This document shows positions 44,901 through 52,574 of a stretch of 64,000 nucleotides of DNA, in pieces. A program made the position numbers and the translations under genes. The stretch's first letter is position 1. Every line of letters begins with the position of its first letter. The notes beneath the pieces are model-generated. The model was not told the origin of the DNA, did no database searches, and worked only from the letters and a program-made list of their open reading frames with translations. Origin of the DNA: Geitlerinema sp. PCC 7407 (GTDB lineage Bacteria; Cyanobacteriota; Cyanobacteriia; PCC-7407). The stretch covers positions 2,592,501-2,656,500 of the forward strand of contig NC_019703.1 in the NCBI RefSeq assembly GCF_000317045.1, in the 5' to 3' direction.

Positions 44901-45000
44901 GCTGCGCAACATTGGGATGATAAGAGGCAAGGGCATGGGGAGTCCGGGAAAAGAGGCTGGAATTTCGGTGGGTTTCTGACATTGCTTCGCTCGCTGACAT
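41956..45000 (-). CDS. GH65 disaccharide phosphorylase fused to beta-phosphoglucomutase
   Basis: A 1014-aa bifunctional protein. The first 770 or so residues are glycoside hydrolase family 65 (maltose, trehalose or kojibiose phosphorylase class): TVFTLSNGYLGTRGTFEEG near the N-terminus, FRGHVFWDTEIFVLP-like GYAYRGHVFWDTEIF, and the acid/base Glu in DVIGPDEYHDRVDNNAFTN. The last 230 residues are a HAD beta-phosphoglucomutase with GVIFDLDGVLTDT (nucleophile and acid Asp), GSASKN, HSKPAPDVF and VVEDAASGIEAA. Phosphorolysis would yield beta-glucose 1-phosphate, which the second domain converts to glucose 6-phosphate, so the fusion channels a disaccharide into glycolysis. Which disaccharide is not visible. 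Confidence 0.9.
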   Translation of the reverse strand: MSASEAMSETHRNSSLFSRTPHALASYHPNVAQPGRFVIETAEETFNPTQLQHKETVFTLSNGYLGTRGTFEEGFLGACPATLINGVYDRAPIVFTELANCPDWLPLTLSLGGDRFRLDRGEVLRYQRSLDLVSGVLRRDVRWRSPSGYTFELHFERFVSLADDHVLALRCQVTSVDFAGPVTVQAALNGYADNEGLLHWNWIDQGGDGAGAWLHMRSRHSQIDLGMAMRLRFQGAEAIAHRAGFQGCPTVEMSFDLQPDQTVAVDKCVTIYTSRDGVASPVATAQEAIATLPSYGELLAAHEAAWAAVWRTNDVVIEGDDAAQLAIRYNLFQLLSAAPRHNDRVSIPAKTLSGFAYRGHVFWDTEIFVLPMLTLTQPAIARNLLTYRYHTLAGARAKAKALGYEGAMYVWESADTGEEVTPTWVPHFNGKDLVRIWCGDLEVHISTDVAYAAWQYWQATGDRDWLLRCGAEMILDTAVFWGSRAQWNAAGDRYDVRDVIGPDEYHDRVDNNAFTNRMVQWHLQTALDLLDWLRTEDPERAAALTAQLDLSAARLAHWRAVIEKLWIAYDPETRLVEQFEGFFGLEEIDLASYEPRDRSMQVILGIEGASDRQVLKQADVLMMLYLLRQVAWQQSPEATAGLVGCDRATLQANWDYYVPRTDHTYGSSLGPPIHAVLACDLDQPEAAYEHFMRAALVDLADVRGNAHEGIHAASAGGVWQAVIFGFGGVQFTPHGPIAAPKLPAHWKRLAFQLQWQGQTYTFDLRAEPMRQIQPSLLPIQGVIFDLDGVLTDTSEFHYLGWKRLADEEGLAFDREANEALRGVSRRDSLRRLLGDRTVTEAQFQAMMDRKNQYYLELIRTITPEHLLPGVKNLLEELRSAGLRVAIGSASKNAQEVVQRLGISHYIDAIADGHCVLHSKPAPDVFLYAANQLGLTSAACVVVEDAASGIEAALRADMWAVGLGPVDRVGAAHVVLPNLADIHWSELLRRLSWVAHPSAQGVTLQHLQQRSALAS

Positions 45001-45581
45001 TCAGCTGATCTCTAGTTAGAGTTCCTTCAACCCCTCTAGTGAATCCACATCATTGGCAGAAATTTTGAATAATTTTCATCTTTGTCAAGGTAGTTTGTTG
45101 CTCGGATCAATTGTTTAGAATGCTCAGCATTTTTGAGAGCAATTACTTACACAAATTGCGGCATTTTTTACAATGTTCAGAATTGGCCATATTTCCAGGA
45201 AATCCTGACATTTTAGCTTTAATTCAGCTGGAGCTTCGGAGAGAGTCTCTACCCATTCTCCCGAAAGTCGCTTCTCTCGGGGGCTGCCCGCTGTGAGGGT
45301 CTCCCAGACAAAGTCAATGCTCGCGCTGGCACGCTCTCACGTTTCTTCTTGGTCAAGATTTAGGAAAATTTAGATCCGTAGGGCTGGAGAGATCTCCTAC
45401 CGCGCTTGACACAGACTCAAAAACTCTCAAATATCAGGGTCTCGGCAGGAGACTCTCGCCGCGATCGCTCTCGCCCCAGCGCCATATTCTACAAGAAGAG
45501 AAATTCTGGCGTGGGGATTAGCGACGGGGATTTGGCATCACTCCAGCAAAAAGGCGAATGAGGGGATCTTGGAGGAATTGA
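45001..45581. other. Intergenic region
   Basis: About 580 bases between the GH65 fusion and the start of the oxygenase cluster. AT-rich near the GH65 start. AATGC-TCA-GCATT at about 45119 followed by TTT is a small hairpin. No gene or strong terminator is supported. A 61-codon plus-strand frame is not convincing. Confidence 0.3.
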
Positions 45582-46292
45582 TTAAAGTGTATCTAGCGTA
45601 GGGGCGATCGCCGTTTCGAGGGGTGGCAGTTTTTCATCTGTCATCTCTAGGATCTCGGAGATCTCTGAAGTCTCTAAGATCTCTGGAGAAATTTCTCGAT
45701 TGGGGTAGAGATCGCTATCGGCCGGTAGATAGCTCCCGTCGGCGAGTTCACTCCCCGGGGCCAAGCGAGATCCCCCTCCAATAAATACATCACTGCCGAT
45801 CTTGATTACCTTCACGTAGAGCAGCAAATTCTCTCGTTTTGGCTTGATGGCGTGGCTGTAGAGGCCCACCCCGTGACCCACCACCACGCGATCGCCGATC
45901 TCCAGCAGACCGCGATCGGCAATTTCGAGGCGGGGCGTCCAGTAGACCTGCTGACCCACCTTGGCCCCCCACAGCCGCAGCCACGCCGAGAAGGCCCCCG
46001 GAATCAAGCGCAGCACCGTTTCCAGCGCTGGAAAAGCAATATAGATCACCTGGAGCTGGTGGCTGCCCCACCACGGCGAATAGTCTGTCCCGCGCAGATA
46101 GCTGATGCCTTCCTTGACCGGATAGCGCCACTGGTGGAGACGATGGAGCAGCACCGGCAGGCCATAGATCACGCCCAACAGCAGGCCCAGCGCAGGGATA
46201 CCGGGGTGAGAACACAGGTAAAGTACCGCTCCCAGCGTCAGGAGCACCATCAGCGCAGGAAATAGAGCAAGTAAGCGGCTAAGGAGTGTCAT
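45582..46292 (-). CDS. Left-handed beta-helix acyltransferase-like membrane protein
   Basis: A 236-aa protein with two N-terminal helices (LLALFPALMVLLTLGAVLYLC and LGLLLGVIYGLPVLL), then a hexapeptide-repeat region: AKVGQQVYWTPRLEIADRGLLEIGDRVVVGHGVGLYSH ... IGSDVFIGGGSRLAPGSELADGSYLPADSD. This is the LbH fold of acetyl/acyltransferases. The C-terminus is an unusual Ile/Ser/Glu-rich repeat (ISPEILETSEISEILEMTD). It is the last gene of the oxygenase cluster and overlaps the hydroxylase gene by 14 bases, so it is probably co-translated. An O-acyl transfer in the pathway is inferred. Confidence 0.72.
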   Translation of the reverse strand: MTLLSRLLALFPALMVLLTLGAVLYLCSHPGIPALGLLLGVIYGLPVLLHRLHQWRYPVKEGISYLRGTDYSPWWGSHQLQVIYIAFPALETVLRLIPGAFSAWLRLWGAKVGQQVYWTPRLEIADRGLLEIGDRVVVGHGVGLYSHAIKPKRENLLLYVKVIKIGSDVFIGGGSRLAPGSELADGSYLPADSDLYPNREISPEILETSEISEILEMTDEKLPPLETAIAPTLDTL

Positions 46293-47031
46293 AGGACTTT
46301 GGGTGAGCGAAGGGCATAGGAAAAGGCCACAGTAGTTTTTGGGCCAGGGTGAGAGAGCTTTTTGAGGTCACAGGTACGGAGGGAGTAGCGGTCTGGTAGG
46401 TGCCGTGGAGACGGTCCCAGAGCTTGAAGTTGGCGCCGTAGTTGCCGGCGATCGCCCCTGTATGGTGCCGCGCGTGATCGGCAGGCAAAATCAGCCAGGG
46501 GGATAGTATCCGCGTGAGCCACGGCGGCAGATCTGCGCCGCTGTGACGCCACAGATCCAGCATGGCCGTGAGGGTCATGCCCAGGCCATAGGCCCAGGGG
46601 TCCGCCAGCCAGTAGAGAAAGAGACCGTGTATCCACCAGTACACAATAAACACGCTGCTCCAGAGGGTATTTCGGGAGGTGCCCAGAACATCGACCTGGG
46701 TAAGAGTGTGGTGGACTTGGTGGAGCGGCCATCCCCAGGGACTGTGGAGCCAGCGGTGATTCCAGTAGTAGAGATAGTCAACCACGACGAAGCTCAGGCC
46801 AAAGGCGATCGCCCCCGGCAACACCAGCGTCCTCTGGGCAGCAGGCCAGAGCCAGCGCCCCATCTGGATCGCCAGCACGCTCTGCACCAGCGGCACCACC
46901 AGCCCTTGGACATTCAGGCCGAGGAGATCGAGCAGCCAGTCTCCGGGCGATCGCACCATCAGCGATCGCCGCCCGTCAGATCTCGCCACGGTCCAGGCCA
47001 CCAGCAAGACAAATATGACAAATACGCCCAT
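46279..47031 (-). CDS. Fatty acid hydroxylase/sterol desaturase superfamily protein
   Basis: A 250-aa membrane diiron enzyme with four helices and the three His boxes of the superfamily: HRWLH, HQVHH and HARHH, plus a later conserved NYGANFKLWDRLHGTY. The family hydroxylates or desaturates lipids, carotenoids or sterols using O2 at the membrane. It lies between a Rieske oxygenase gene (81 bases upstream) and an LbH acyltransferase (overlap 14 bases), so its substrate is probably the lipophilic product of the cluster, not general membrane lipid; this is inference. Confidence 0.85.
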   Translation of the reverse strand: MGVFVIFVLLVAWTVARSDGRRSLMVRSPGDWLLDLLGLNVQGLVVPLVQSVLAIQMGRWLWPAAQRTLVLPGAIAFGLSFVVVDYLYYWNHRWLHSPWGWPLHQVHHTLTQVDVLGTSRNTLWSSVFIVYWWIHGLFLYWLADPWAYGLGMTLTAMLDLWRHSGADLPPWLTRILSPWLILPADHARHHTGAIAGNYGANFKLWDRLHGTYQTATPSVPVTSKSSLTLAQKLLWPFPMPFAHPKSYDTP

Positions 47032-47112
47032 TGTTCCTATGACTGAGATTCTTGAGACGCTGGCTCCGGTTGGAGTTCAAGCGTCACGCATTTTTTAGGG
47101 TGATTGGGTGGT

Positions 47113-48132
47113 CTAAACCCAAAACGTCACTTCTACCGTGCGATCGGGCAGCGATCGCGGATCCTGGCCAGCGGCGATCGCCTCTCGAATCGACTCCACA
47201 AAGCAGTGGATCCCATCGACCGGGGTATGGGCAAACTGCGTCCCATACTTTTCGATTACCGACTGTTGCAGGGCCAAGGCCTCGACGTCCTGGGCAATGA
47301 TGCGGCGAGCGGTCCAGTACACTAGGGGCCGCGCCAGCCAGCTCCAAAGGCCATAGTTGAAGGTGACATCGGTATACACCAGGGTTGAAGTCTCCGTTTC
47401 CGGCACCGACTGGCTCGTGATAAAGCAGTGGCGATGCGGCCCCATTCGATATTCCACGCTGGTCACATTGGGCATATGAAACGCATCGGTGTGATCAATT
47501 TCGCCGCCCTGGGGATTGAGAAAGCGGCGATACCAGCCCAAATTGGTGGTTTCGTTGTGATAGGTGGCGATCACCGAGCCTTGCGATCGCTTCACCGTCA
47601 TGGTGAGCTGCTGCTGGCGAGCCGACCGAAAAATCCCAGGATGCACAGACACCGTATGGGGAATATCAATGAAGTTTTCGGCGCAGTTGGTGACGCTGTT
47701 GGCGAAGCGGTGAACGAGGCGCACCGTCTGCCATCCGGGCTGGCCATAGTGGGGCATCGCAAAGGGGGCGATCGCCTCCTCCGGGCGGCTCAGGCGCACA
47801 TACACAAAGCCATCCTGCTCGCAGGTCTCGTAGGCCCGCGCGCAGCGAGCAGCCGCTGGCCGAAAGGTCTCACCCTCCGCCGGGACCGCCACCACCGCCC
47901 CCTGGCCGTCGTACACCCAGCCGTGATAGGGACAGTGGATCTGGCCCTGGCGCACCTGGCCCCGCGAGAGGCGACTGTTGCGGTGCAGACAGCGATCGCG
48001 CAGGGCCACGGGCCGGCCTGCTTCGTCGCGAAACACCGCCAGCCACTCTCCCAATACCGTGCAGCTCAGCACCTGATTCGCCGAGAGCTCCCGACTCTGA
48101 GCCACCACATACCAAAAGTCTTCAAACTTCAC
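47113..48132 (-). CDS. Rieske non-heme iron oxygenase, alpha-type (third in cluster)
   Basis: A 339-aa oxygenase. The Rieske [2Fe-2S] site is C48-x-H50 and C67-x2-H70 (DRCLHRNSRLSRGQV ... HCPYHGW). The mononuclear iron site is in NCAENFIDIPHTVSVHPG (D157, H159, H164). This His spacing differs from the other two Rieske proteins of the cluster, so it is from another branch and may act on a different position. Single-component alpha subunits of this size hydroxylate, demethylate or desaturate small substrates and need a separate reductase; the ferredoxin gene 52 bases upstream is the likely electron donor. Confidence 0.9.
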   Translation of the reverse strand: MKFEDFWYVVAQSRELSANQVLSCTVLGEWLAVFRDEAGRPVALRDRCLHRNSRLSRGQVRQGQIHCPYHGWVYDGQGAVVAVPAEGETFRPAAARCARAYETCEQDGFVYVRLSRPEEAIAPFAMPHYGQPGWQTVRLVHRFANSVTNCAENFIDIPHTVSVHPGIFRSARQQQLTMTVKRSQGSVIATYHNETTNLGWYRRFLNPQGGEIDHTDAFHMPNVTSVEYRMGPHRHCFITSQSVPETETSTLVYTDVTFNYGLWSWLARPLVYWTARRIIAQDVEALALQQSVIEKYGTQFAHTPVDGIHCFVESIREAIAAGQDPRSLPDRTVEVTFWV

Positions 48133-48184
48133 AGCGCTTGCAATATTCCCAAAATTTTTTAGAGATTTAACGCCCCAGACCAGT

Positions 48185-48481
48185 TCATGGATCCGCCCAT
48201 TCCTCTATGGCAATGTCACCCGTTAGGTCAATCTGGCAGGCCAGCCGCGCCGTCGGACAGTCGGGGGCCAGCACCGCCAGCATTTCCTGCTCGTCCTCAT
48301 CCGGCGGCCCCATGTCCCCAGCCGCGCGGACCAGGCAGGTGCCACAGAGCCCCGTCCGGCAGCCAAACAGAATCGGCGAATTGCGCACCGTCAGCACCTC
48401 AGCTAGAGGCTGGTGGGGCGGCACCTGGATCGGGAGGTAGGCCGTGCCGGGAAAGCGAATCGTGCAGAGCGGGGCCGTCAT
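48185..48481 (-). CDS. Plant-type [2Fe-2S] ferredoxin
   Basis: A 98-aa ferredoxin with C41-x4-C46-x2-C49 ... C82 (GCRTGLCGTCLVRA and LACQ). Spacing is as in plant-type electron-transfer ferredoxins. It overlaps the upstream Rieske gene by four bases (ATGA) and precedes another Rieske gene, so it most likely supplies electrons to the oxygenases of this cluster. The sequence is divergent from photosynthetic PetF, as expected for a dedicated partner. No reductase gene is seen nearby; photosystem- or FNR-derived electrons may be used. Confidence 0.88.
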   Translation of the reverse strand: MTAPLCTIRFPGTAYLPIQVPPHQPLAEVLTVRNSPILFGCRTGLCGTCLVRAAGDMGPPDEDEQEMLAVLAPDCPTARLACQIDLTGDIAIEEWADP

Positions 48482-49560
48482 CGGGGGGAGACCTGGGAAA
48501 CGCTGGTTCTGGGCGCAGGGGCAGCGCTGGGCTCTTCGCCGGGATCACGGGCGATCGCCGACCAGCGCGAAGGCTCAAGCCCATTGACGTAGCGAATGTA
48601 GGCGGCGATGGGCTGATCCATCGCCAGCAGATTGTCAGCGTGAAACTGGATGTTGTCGTAGATCTGGCCGTCCTCGCCCCGCAGGCGGTAGTAGCACAGC
48701 CGCGTCAGCAGCAGCAGCGCGTGGGACACCAGCCAGCCCCACGGCCCCGATCGCCGCTCCGTCACGTAGATCGGCTGCACCCAGGCCCCCTCGGGGGTGG
48801 GCCGGTAGGCGTAGATCATGTGCAGGGGGGGCAGGCGCCGGACGTCCTTCATCAGGGTGAGCAGACCGACGCAGGCGTCGGCGTAGCGCATGGCGTAGGC
48901 GTAGCGCGGCCCCAGCAGGCGATCGCCCAGGCGCTCTAGCCAAGTCGTGCGGGGAAACTCGCCCCGCATCACAAAGTCAATTTGGGTGCCGCCGGTGTGG
49001 GGCGTCAGCTCCAGGCTCAAATCCACATTCAGGCCGTGGACCGTTTGCAGGTGCTGGGCATCAATGCCGTTCATCATGCAGATGTGGTGGTGGCAGCGGC
49101 GAACCAGGGGGCGATCGGCCACGGCGATCACGGCTTTGCCCCGCAGCTCGTCAAACTCCGCCACGCCCTGGGGGGCGATCGCCTCTGGATAGACCCAGAT
49201 GAAGCCGTACTTCTCCTCGGTGGCGTAGGCCGGGAGCCGCGCCCGACCGGGGATCGCCGCCTGACAGGGAATATCGCGGCAGCGCCCCTCTCCATCAAAG
49301 GCCCAGTGGTGGAAAAAGCAGCGAATCTGGTTACCCTCCACCTGGCCAATGCCCAGATCTGTGCCCATGTGGGGGCAGTAGGCCTCCAGGGCGCGGACCT
49401 GGCCATCGGCCCCCCGAAACACCACGATGTGCTGGCCGCACAGGGGAAACGATCGCGCCTGACCCCGGGCGATCGCCCGACTCGGACACACCAGATACCA
49501 GCCCTTGGCCACCACCTCAGGCCGATTGAAAATCTCCAGCGTTTCGGGATTTTTTGGCAT
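48478..49560 (-). CDS. Rieske non-heme iron oxygenase (second in cluster)
   Basis: A 360-aa oxygenase. The Rieske centre is C62-x-H64 (YCPHMGTDLG) and C81-x2-H84 (CFFHHW). The catalytic iron site is in MMNGIDAQHLQTVHGL (D168, H170, H175). The C-terminal part from about 190 is the substrate-binding domain with hydrophobic segments (GWLVSHALLLLTRLCYY) that could touch the membrane or a greasy substrate. It resembles the first Rieske protein of the cluster, with CPHMG, a WAFD segment after the second Cys-His pair and N.IDA.H, suggesting an old duplication. Gap to the upstream membrane-protein gene is only 11 bases; the ferredoxin gene overlaps its end. Confidence 0.9.
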   Translation of the reverse strand: MPKNPETLEIFNRPEVVAKGWYLVCPSRAIARGQARSFPLCGQHIVVFRGADGQVRALEAYCPHMGTDLGIGQVEGNQIRCFFHHWAFDGEGRCRDIPCQAAIPGRARLPAYATEEKYGFIWVYPEAIAPQGVAEFDELRGKAVIAVADRPLVRRCHHHICMMNGIDAQHLQTVHGLNVDLSLELTPHTGGTQIDFVMRGEFPRTTWLERLGDRLLGPRYAYAMRYADACVGLLTLMKDVRRLPPLHMIYAYRPTPEGAWVQPIYVTERRSGPWGWLVSHALLLLTRLCYYRLRGEDGQIYDNIQFHADNLLAMDQPIAAYIRYVNGLEPSRWSAIARDPGEEPSAAPAPRTSVSQVSPR

Positions 49561-49571
49561 CGATAACTCCC

Positions 49572-50024
49572 TTAAAATTCTATGGAAGAGTTTTGGGGTC
49601 GGCGGTGGCTGTCCGCCGACAGCACATAGCCCGCAATCATCAGCAAAATCACCATCGGCCCGGCGATCAGCGGCGGCTTCCCGGGGGTATTCAACATAAT
49701 CGTCAGGCCCGCATAGTTGACGATCAAAACTGCTGGAATTCCCAAGGCTGGAATCGCGGTCCTAGCCCAGCGATCGCCCTGGCGAAAGGGAATCCACAGC
49801 AGAACAAACAGCGCCACCGCGGTGGCGAGATAGCCACCACCCGCCACCTTCAGCAGCGAGAGAAACTGGGTCTGAAGGCCCACAGAAAGCTGATCCCAGG
49901 GTGCCCCTACGGCTACTTCTTGGTAGGGCAACAGGCGCGGCGTGAACAGATAGGTGAGGGCGATCGCCGCAATGATCAAAATGGCAGTTCCATAGCAGGC
50001 AAAAGCGATTTTTGACTTCGTCAT
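49572..50024 (-). CDS. Four-helix membrane protein in the oxygenase cluster
   Basis: A 150-aa protein with four hydrophobic segments (about 8-26, 57-78, 90-109, 117-136). It has no recognised family or catalytic residues. It starts the second sub-operon, after a 436-base gap, and is 11 bases from the Rieske gene, so it is part of the cluster. A role as membrane anchor, transporter or substrate-delivery protein is possible. Composition matches the neighbours. Confidence 0.6.
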   Translation of the reverse strand: MTKSKIAFACYGTAILIIAAIALTYLFTPRLLPYQEVAVGAPWDQLSVGLQTQFLSLLKVAGGGYLATAVALFVLLWIPFRQGDRWARTAIPALGIPAVLIVNYAGLTIMLNTPGKPPLIAGPMVILLMIAGYVLSADSHRRPQNSSIEF

Positions 50025-50367
50025 GAGGAGAACCTCAAAGTTCCAAAATGGACCCTTTCAGCGATCGCCCCGTGGTTGGCGTTGATGGGAGAAGGGCTTG
50101 AATTTGACTAAATTCAGAGCTTCTTTTGAAAGATTTTTGGTATCAGCTCAAGCAAGGCTCGATTTCTCTGAGTCAGCATCCCAGAAGCTTATGGACATCT
50201 GAGTTGAAAACTGAATTCAGCCAGGACTTGAGCCGCAAATTGCCTATTCAAGTGAGCCTGTTTAAGGTAGATACTTCAATTCAGACTTCAAGCCCAAGGG
50301 TTTCCCAAAATCTCCCTTTCTTTAACTCACTCTTTAGAAGTCTTCAACCTCTGGTTTTTGGCAAAAC

Positions 50368-50391
50368 AAAATGTTCTTATAAGAACATTTT
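50368..50391. terminator. 24-bp perfect palindrome, probable terminator
   Basis: A 24-base perfect palindrome around ATGTTCTTATAAGAACAT, with T-rich sequence on both sides. It lies 70 bases past the stop of the AurF-type gene on the minus strand. A hairpin with a T-run fits an intrinsic terminator in that direction. An operator site is the alternative. Confidence 0.55.
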
Positions 50392-50460
50392 TATCTTTCA
50401 AAAATAGAGGTGTCCGAGCCTGAAAAATGTTTGAGGCGTCGCTGAATGGATTAACAGCTT

Positions 50461-51690
50461 TTATTGATCCATTTCAGTCTCCAAAAGGCCAGTAAACTTG
50501 AAATTTCTTAGTTTGTTGCGCTGGTGCTGGAGATAGCGCGGAATCGAGTTGGCCGCCATCAGGGACATCTCGCGATTGCTGGGCCAGAGAAACCCGAGGT
50601 TGGCCACGTAGGCGCGGTAGGACTCCAGGGCCTCCTGGTGAGTCTGGTAGCTGTGGTGGAGCCCGTCGCTCTCCTCCGTGAAGCAGCGGATCATCATCTG
50701 GCGCGCCTCCACCGCCTCCAGCCCAAACACCGGCGATCGCAGCACTCGGTAGATCGCCGGGTACAGCGCCGGGTCATACCAAAAAATGCCGTTGATGGCC
50801 GCCGAGAAGTGATAGTGGTCGCGCTGACAGCCCCGCAGCCCCAGATTGGCTACCCAGCGCTCGAAGGCCGTGGGCGGCGGCAGGCAGTTCACCACCTCGT
50901 GGGACAGGAGCGTGGAGCTGTTGAAATGGAAGCTCTCATCGAGAAAGTGATAGTAGGAAATCTTGGCGGGGATGGGAGCGCGGTCGGGATCGGCGTGCTT
51001 TTGGTAGTAGGTGCTGAGCTTGTGCTGGACCAGCTTGCCGTTGAGGGTGCGCACGCCCCGCACCGTGAAATATTGGCAGGCCAAGAACGTGTTGCCCGCC
51101 GACAGAAGGCCAAAGCTGCGCAGCTGAAGCTGCTTCCACCCGCGGCGCAGGCGATCGCTGTCCGCAAAGACCATCGTCTCGGTGAAAGGCCCCCGCTGGG
51201 GATAGCTGAAAATCCCTTCGCCAAACAGGGCGGCTTCCGTTTGACGCCCCACGGTCTGAAAGGCGTGAATATGGGCGCGCTCTTGGGCCGACTCCAGGTC
51301 TAGCATGTCGCAGATCAGGCGAAAGTCTTCCTGGGCGTAGAGACCGGCAGCGCTGGTTTGATTGAAAAAAATCGTCGCGATCTCGGCCGAAATAATCTGG
51401 GAGTAGTAGGCCACCCAGTAGAGATGGTTGAGCACCAGGCGCTGGCTGGGACTGGCTTGATCCCACAGGGGCGTGCCGTAGAGCAGCGAAAAAGGCTCGG
51501 GGTTCCAGTATTCCTGGCGGCAGTCTTCGTAGCGAAAGGCCTGGGCCGCCGCATCGATGGCCGCCGTTTGATCTTGCTGCCGGTTGCGCCGGTAGTTGAT
51601 CTCCAGCTTGCGGCGCAGCTGGGGCTGCTCGCCCAGGGTATGGGTTTGGGGCCAGGAGAGAGTGGGAGTGTCAGGGGTCGTTAGACGCAT
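50461..51690 (-). CDS. AurF/CylC-type ferritin-like diiron oxygenase or halogenase
   Basis: A 409-aa protein with the ligand pattern of the AurF N-oxygenase/CylC dimetal-carboxylate halogenase superfamily. It has E103 (SAEIATIF), E137-x2-H140 (ERAH), then H248-x3-E252-x2-H255 (HFLDESFH), equal in spacing to the H-x3-E-x2-H of AurF. The helix where AurF has its third Glu (about 196) here reads TFLACQYFTVRG with Gln206, so one carboxylate may be missing. AurF oxidises an amine to a nitro group; CylC/BrtJ-type proteins of cyanobacteria chlorinate fatty-acyl positions. The start at 51690 overlaps the previous gene by ten bases; a longer frame has Pro/Arg-rich sequence that is not real. It ends a four-gene operon. 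Confidence 0.8.
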   Translation of the reverse strand: MRLTTPDTPTLSWPQTHTLGEQPQLRRKLEINYRRNRQQDQTAAIDAAAQAFRYEDCRQEYWNPEPFSLLYGTPLWDQASPSQRLVLNHLYWVAYYSQIISAEIATIFFNQTSAAGLYAQEDFRLICDMLDLESAQERAHIHAFQTVGRQTEAALFGEGIFSYPQRGPFTETMVFADSDRLRRGWKQLQLRSFGLLSAGNTFLACQYFTVRGVRTLNGKLVQHKLSTYYQKHADPDRAPIPAKISYYHFLDESFHFNSSTLLSHEVVNCLPPPTAFERWVANLGLRGCQRDHYHFSAAINGIFWYDPALYPAIYRVLRSPVFGLEAVEARQMMIRCFTEESDGLHHSYQTHQEALESYRAYVANLGFLWPSNREMSLMAANSIPRYLQHQRNKLRNFKFTGLLETEMDQ

Positions 51691-52574
51691 TGGTGGGCGG
51701 GCAAGGGGGTAAAGAGACCGGCCTCGGCGAGGCGATCGCCCAAGGCCGGATGGAGACGAGCAATGATCTGGCGGAGCACCTGGAGGCGGGTGCCGCTGTG
51801 GGTCAGGGTGTCGAGCTCTTCGAGGACGTGGCAGCGCTGTGCGCGGGATAGATCGCCCAACTGCTGGGCGATCGCCCCCAGGACGCGCTGGGGACCCACC
51901 TGGACCATCTGCAAAAACGGCGCCAAAGTTTCTAGGATCGCGGCTTCCGTGGCCGGGGAGAGCGTGGCCGCCTCGCACAGCACGCAGCCCGCACCGTGGT
52001 GCTGGGACTCCGCCTGCAAAAACCCTTTCAGCAGCGATCCCAGGGCCGGGTCCTGGCAGTCGTGGGCCAGGGTGCGGTAGTGGGTGAGGCCCCAGCCCTC
52101 CAGCACCCCCTGAAGGACAAAGACCAGCAGCAGCTTGTCCTCGGACGCCACCACCTGGGCCAGCAGCCGCAGAAACGGGTCCTCGCTGCCCACCGGCTCC
52201 TCCGGCAGCAGCCCCCGGATCGCCGCGAAGTGCTGGGCCTCATCCGCCCCAAACAGGCTGTAGAGCATGCGCTCCTCGGTGGTGTCTGCCAGGGTCACCA
52301 TGCGGGCCATGTAGCCCATGCCGGCCTTCTCGATGAAATACGCCTCTTCTAGCAGGGCGCGGCTGGCCGCTGCGAGAATGGCCTGCTGATCCGCCTCCGC
52401 GGCGGCCCGAAAGCACTGCACCCGGTTCAGCCCAAAGTGCTGGGCGCTCCAGGGCAAAACTGCCGCCACGGGGGGGCGATCGCCCCCGGTCCGGCGCAGG
52501 GCTTGATTCAGCAGGTGGTGGAGCGCCCGGGACTCGCTGGCGGGCAGGCCCAGGCCCGCCAGATCCGGCGTCAT
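51681..52574 (-). CDS. Second ferritin-like diiron protein
   Basis: A 297-aa all-helical protein with two ExxH motifs: E112-x2-H115 (DEAQH) and E189-x2-H192 (ESQHH), plus upstream Glu residues in LLEEAYFIEKAG (76-82) and E159 (VLEGWG). This is a complete ferritin-like four-helix diiron ligand set (Glu, ExxH, Glu, ExxH), with extra His at 193. Such proteins are oxygenases, desaturases or oxidases acting on small molecules. It overlaps the upstream Rieske gene by four bases and the downstream AurF-type gene by ten, so the three are translationally coupled. The exact subfamily is not known to me. Confidence 0.78.
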   Translation of the reverse strand: MTPDLAGLGLPASESRALHHLLNQALRRTGGDRPPVAAVLPWSAQHFGLNRVQCFRAAAEADQQAILAAASRALLEEAYFIEKAGMGYMARMVTLADTTEERMLYSLFGADEAQHFAAIRGLLPEEPVGSEDPFLRLLAQVVASEDKLLLVFVLQGVLEGWGLTHYRTLAHDCQDPALGSLLKGFLQAESQHHGAGCVLCEAATLSPATEAAILETLAPFLQMVQVGPQRVLGAIAQQLGDLSRAQRCHVLEELDTLTHSGTRLQVLRQIIARLHPALGDRLAEAGLFTPLPAHQCV

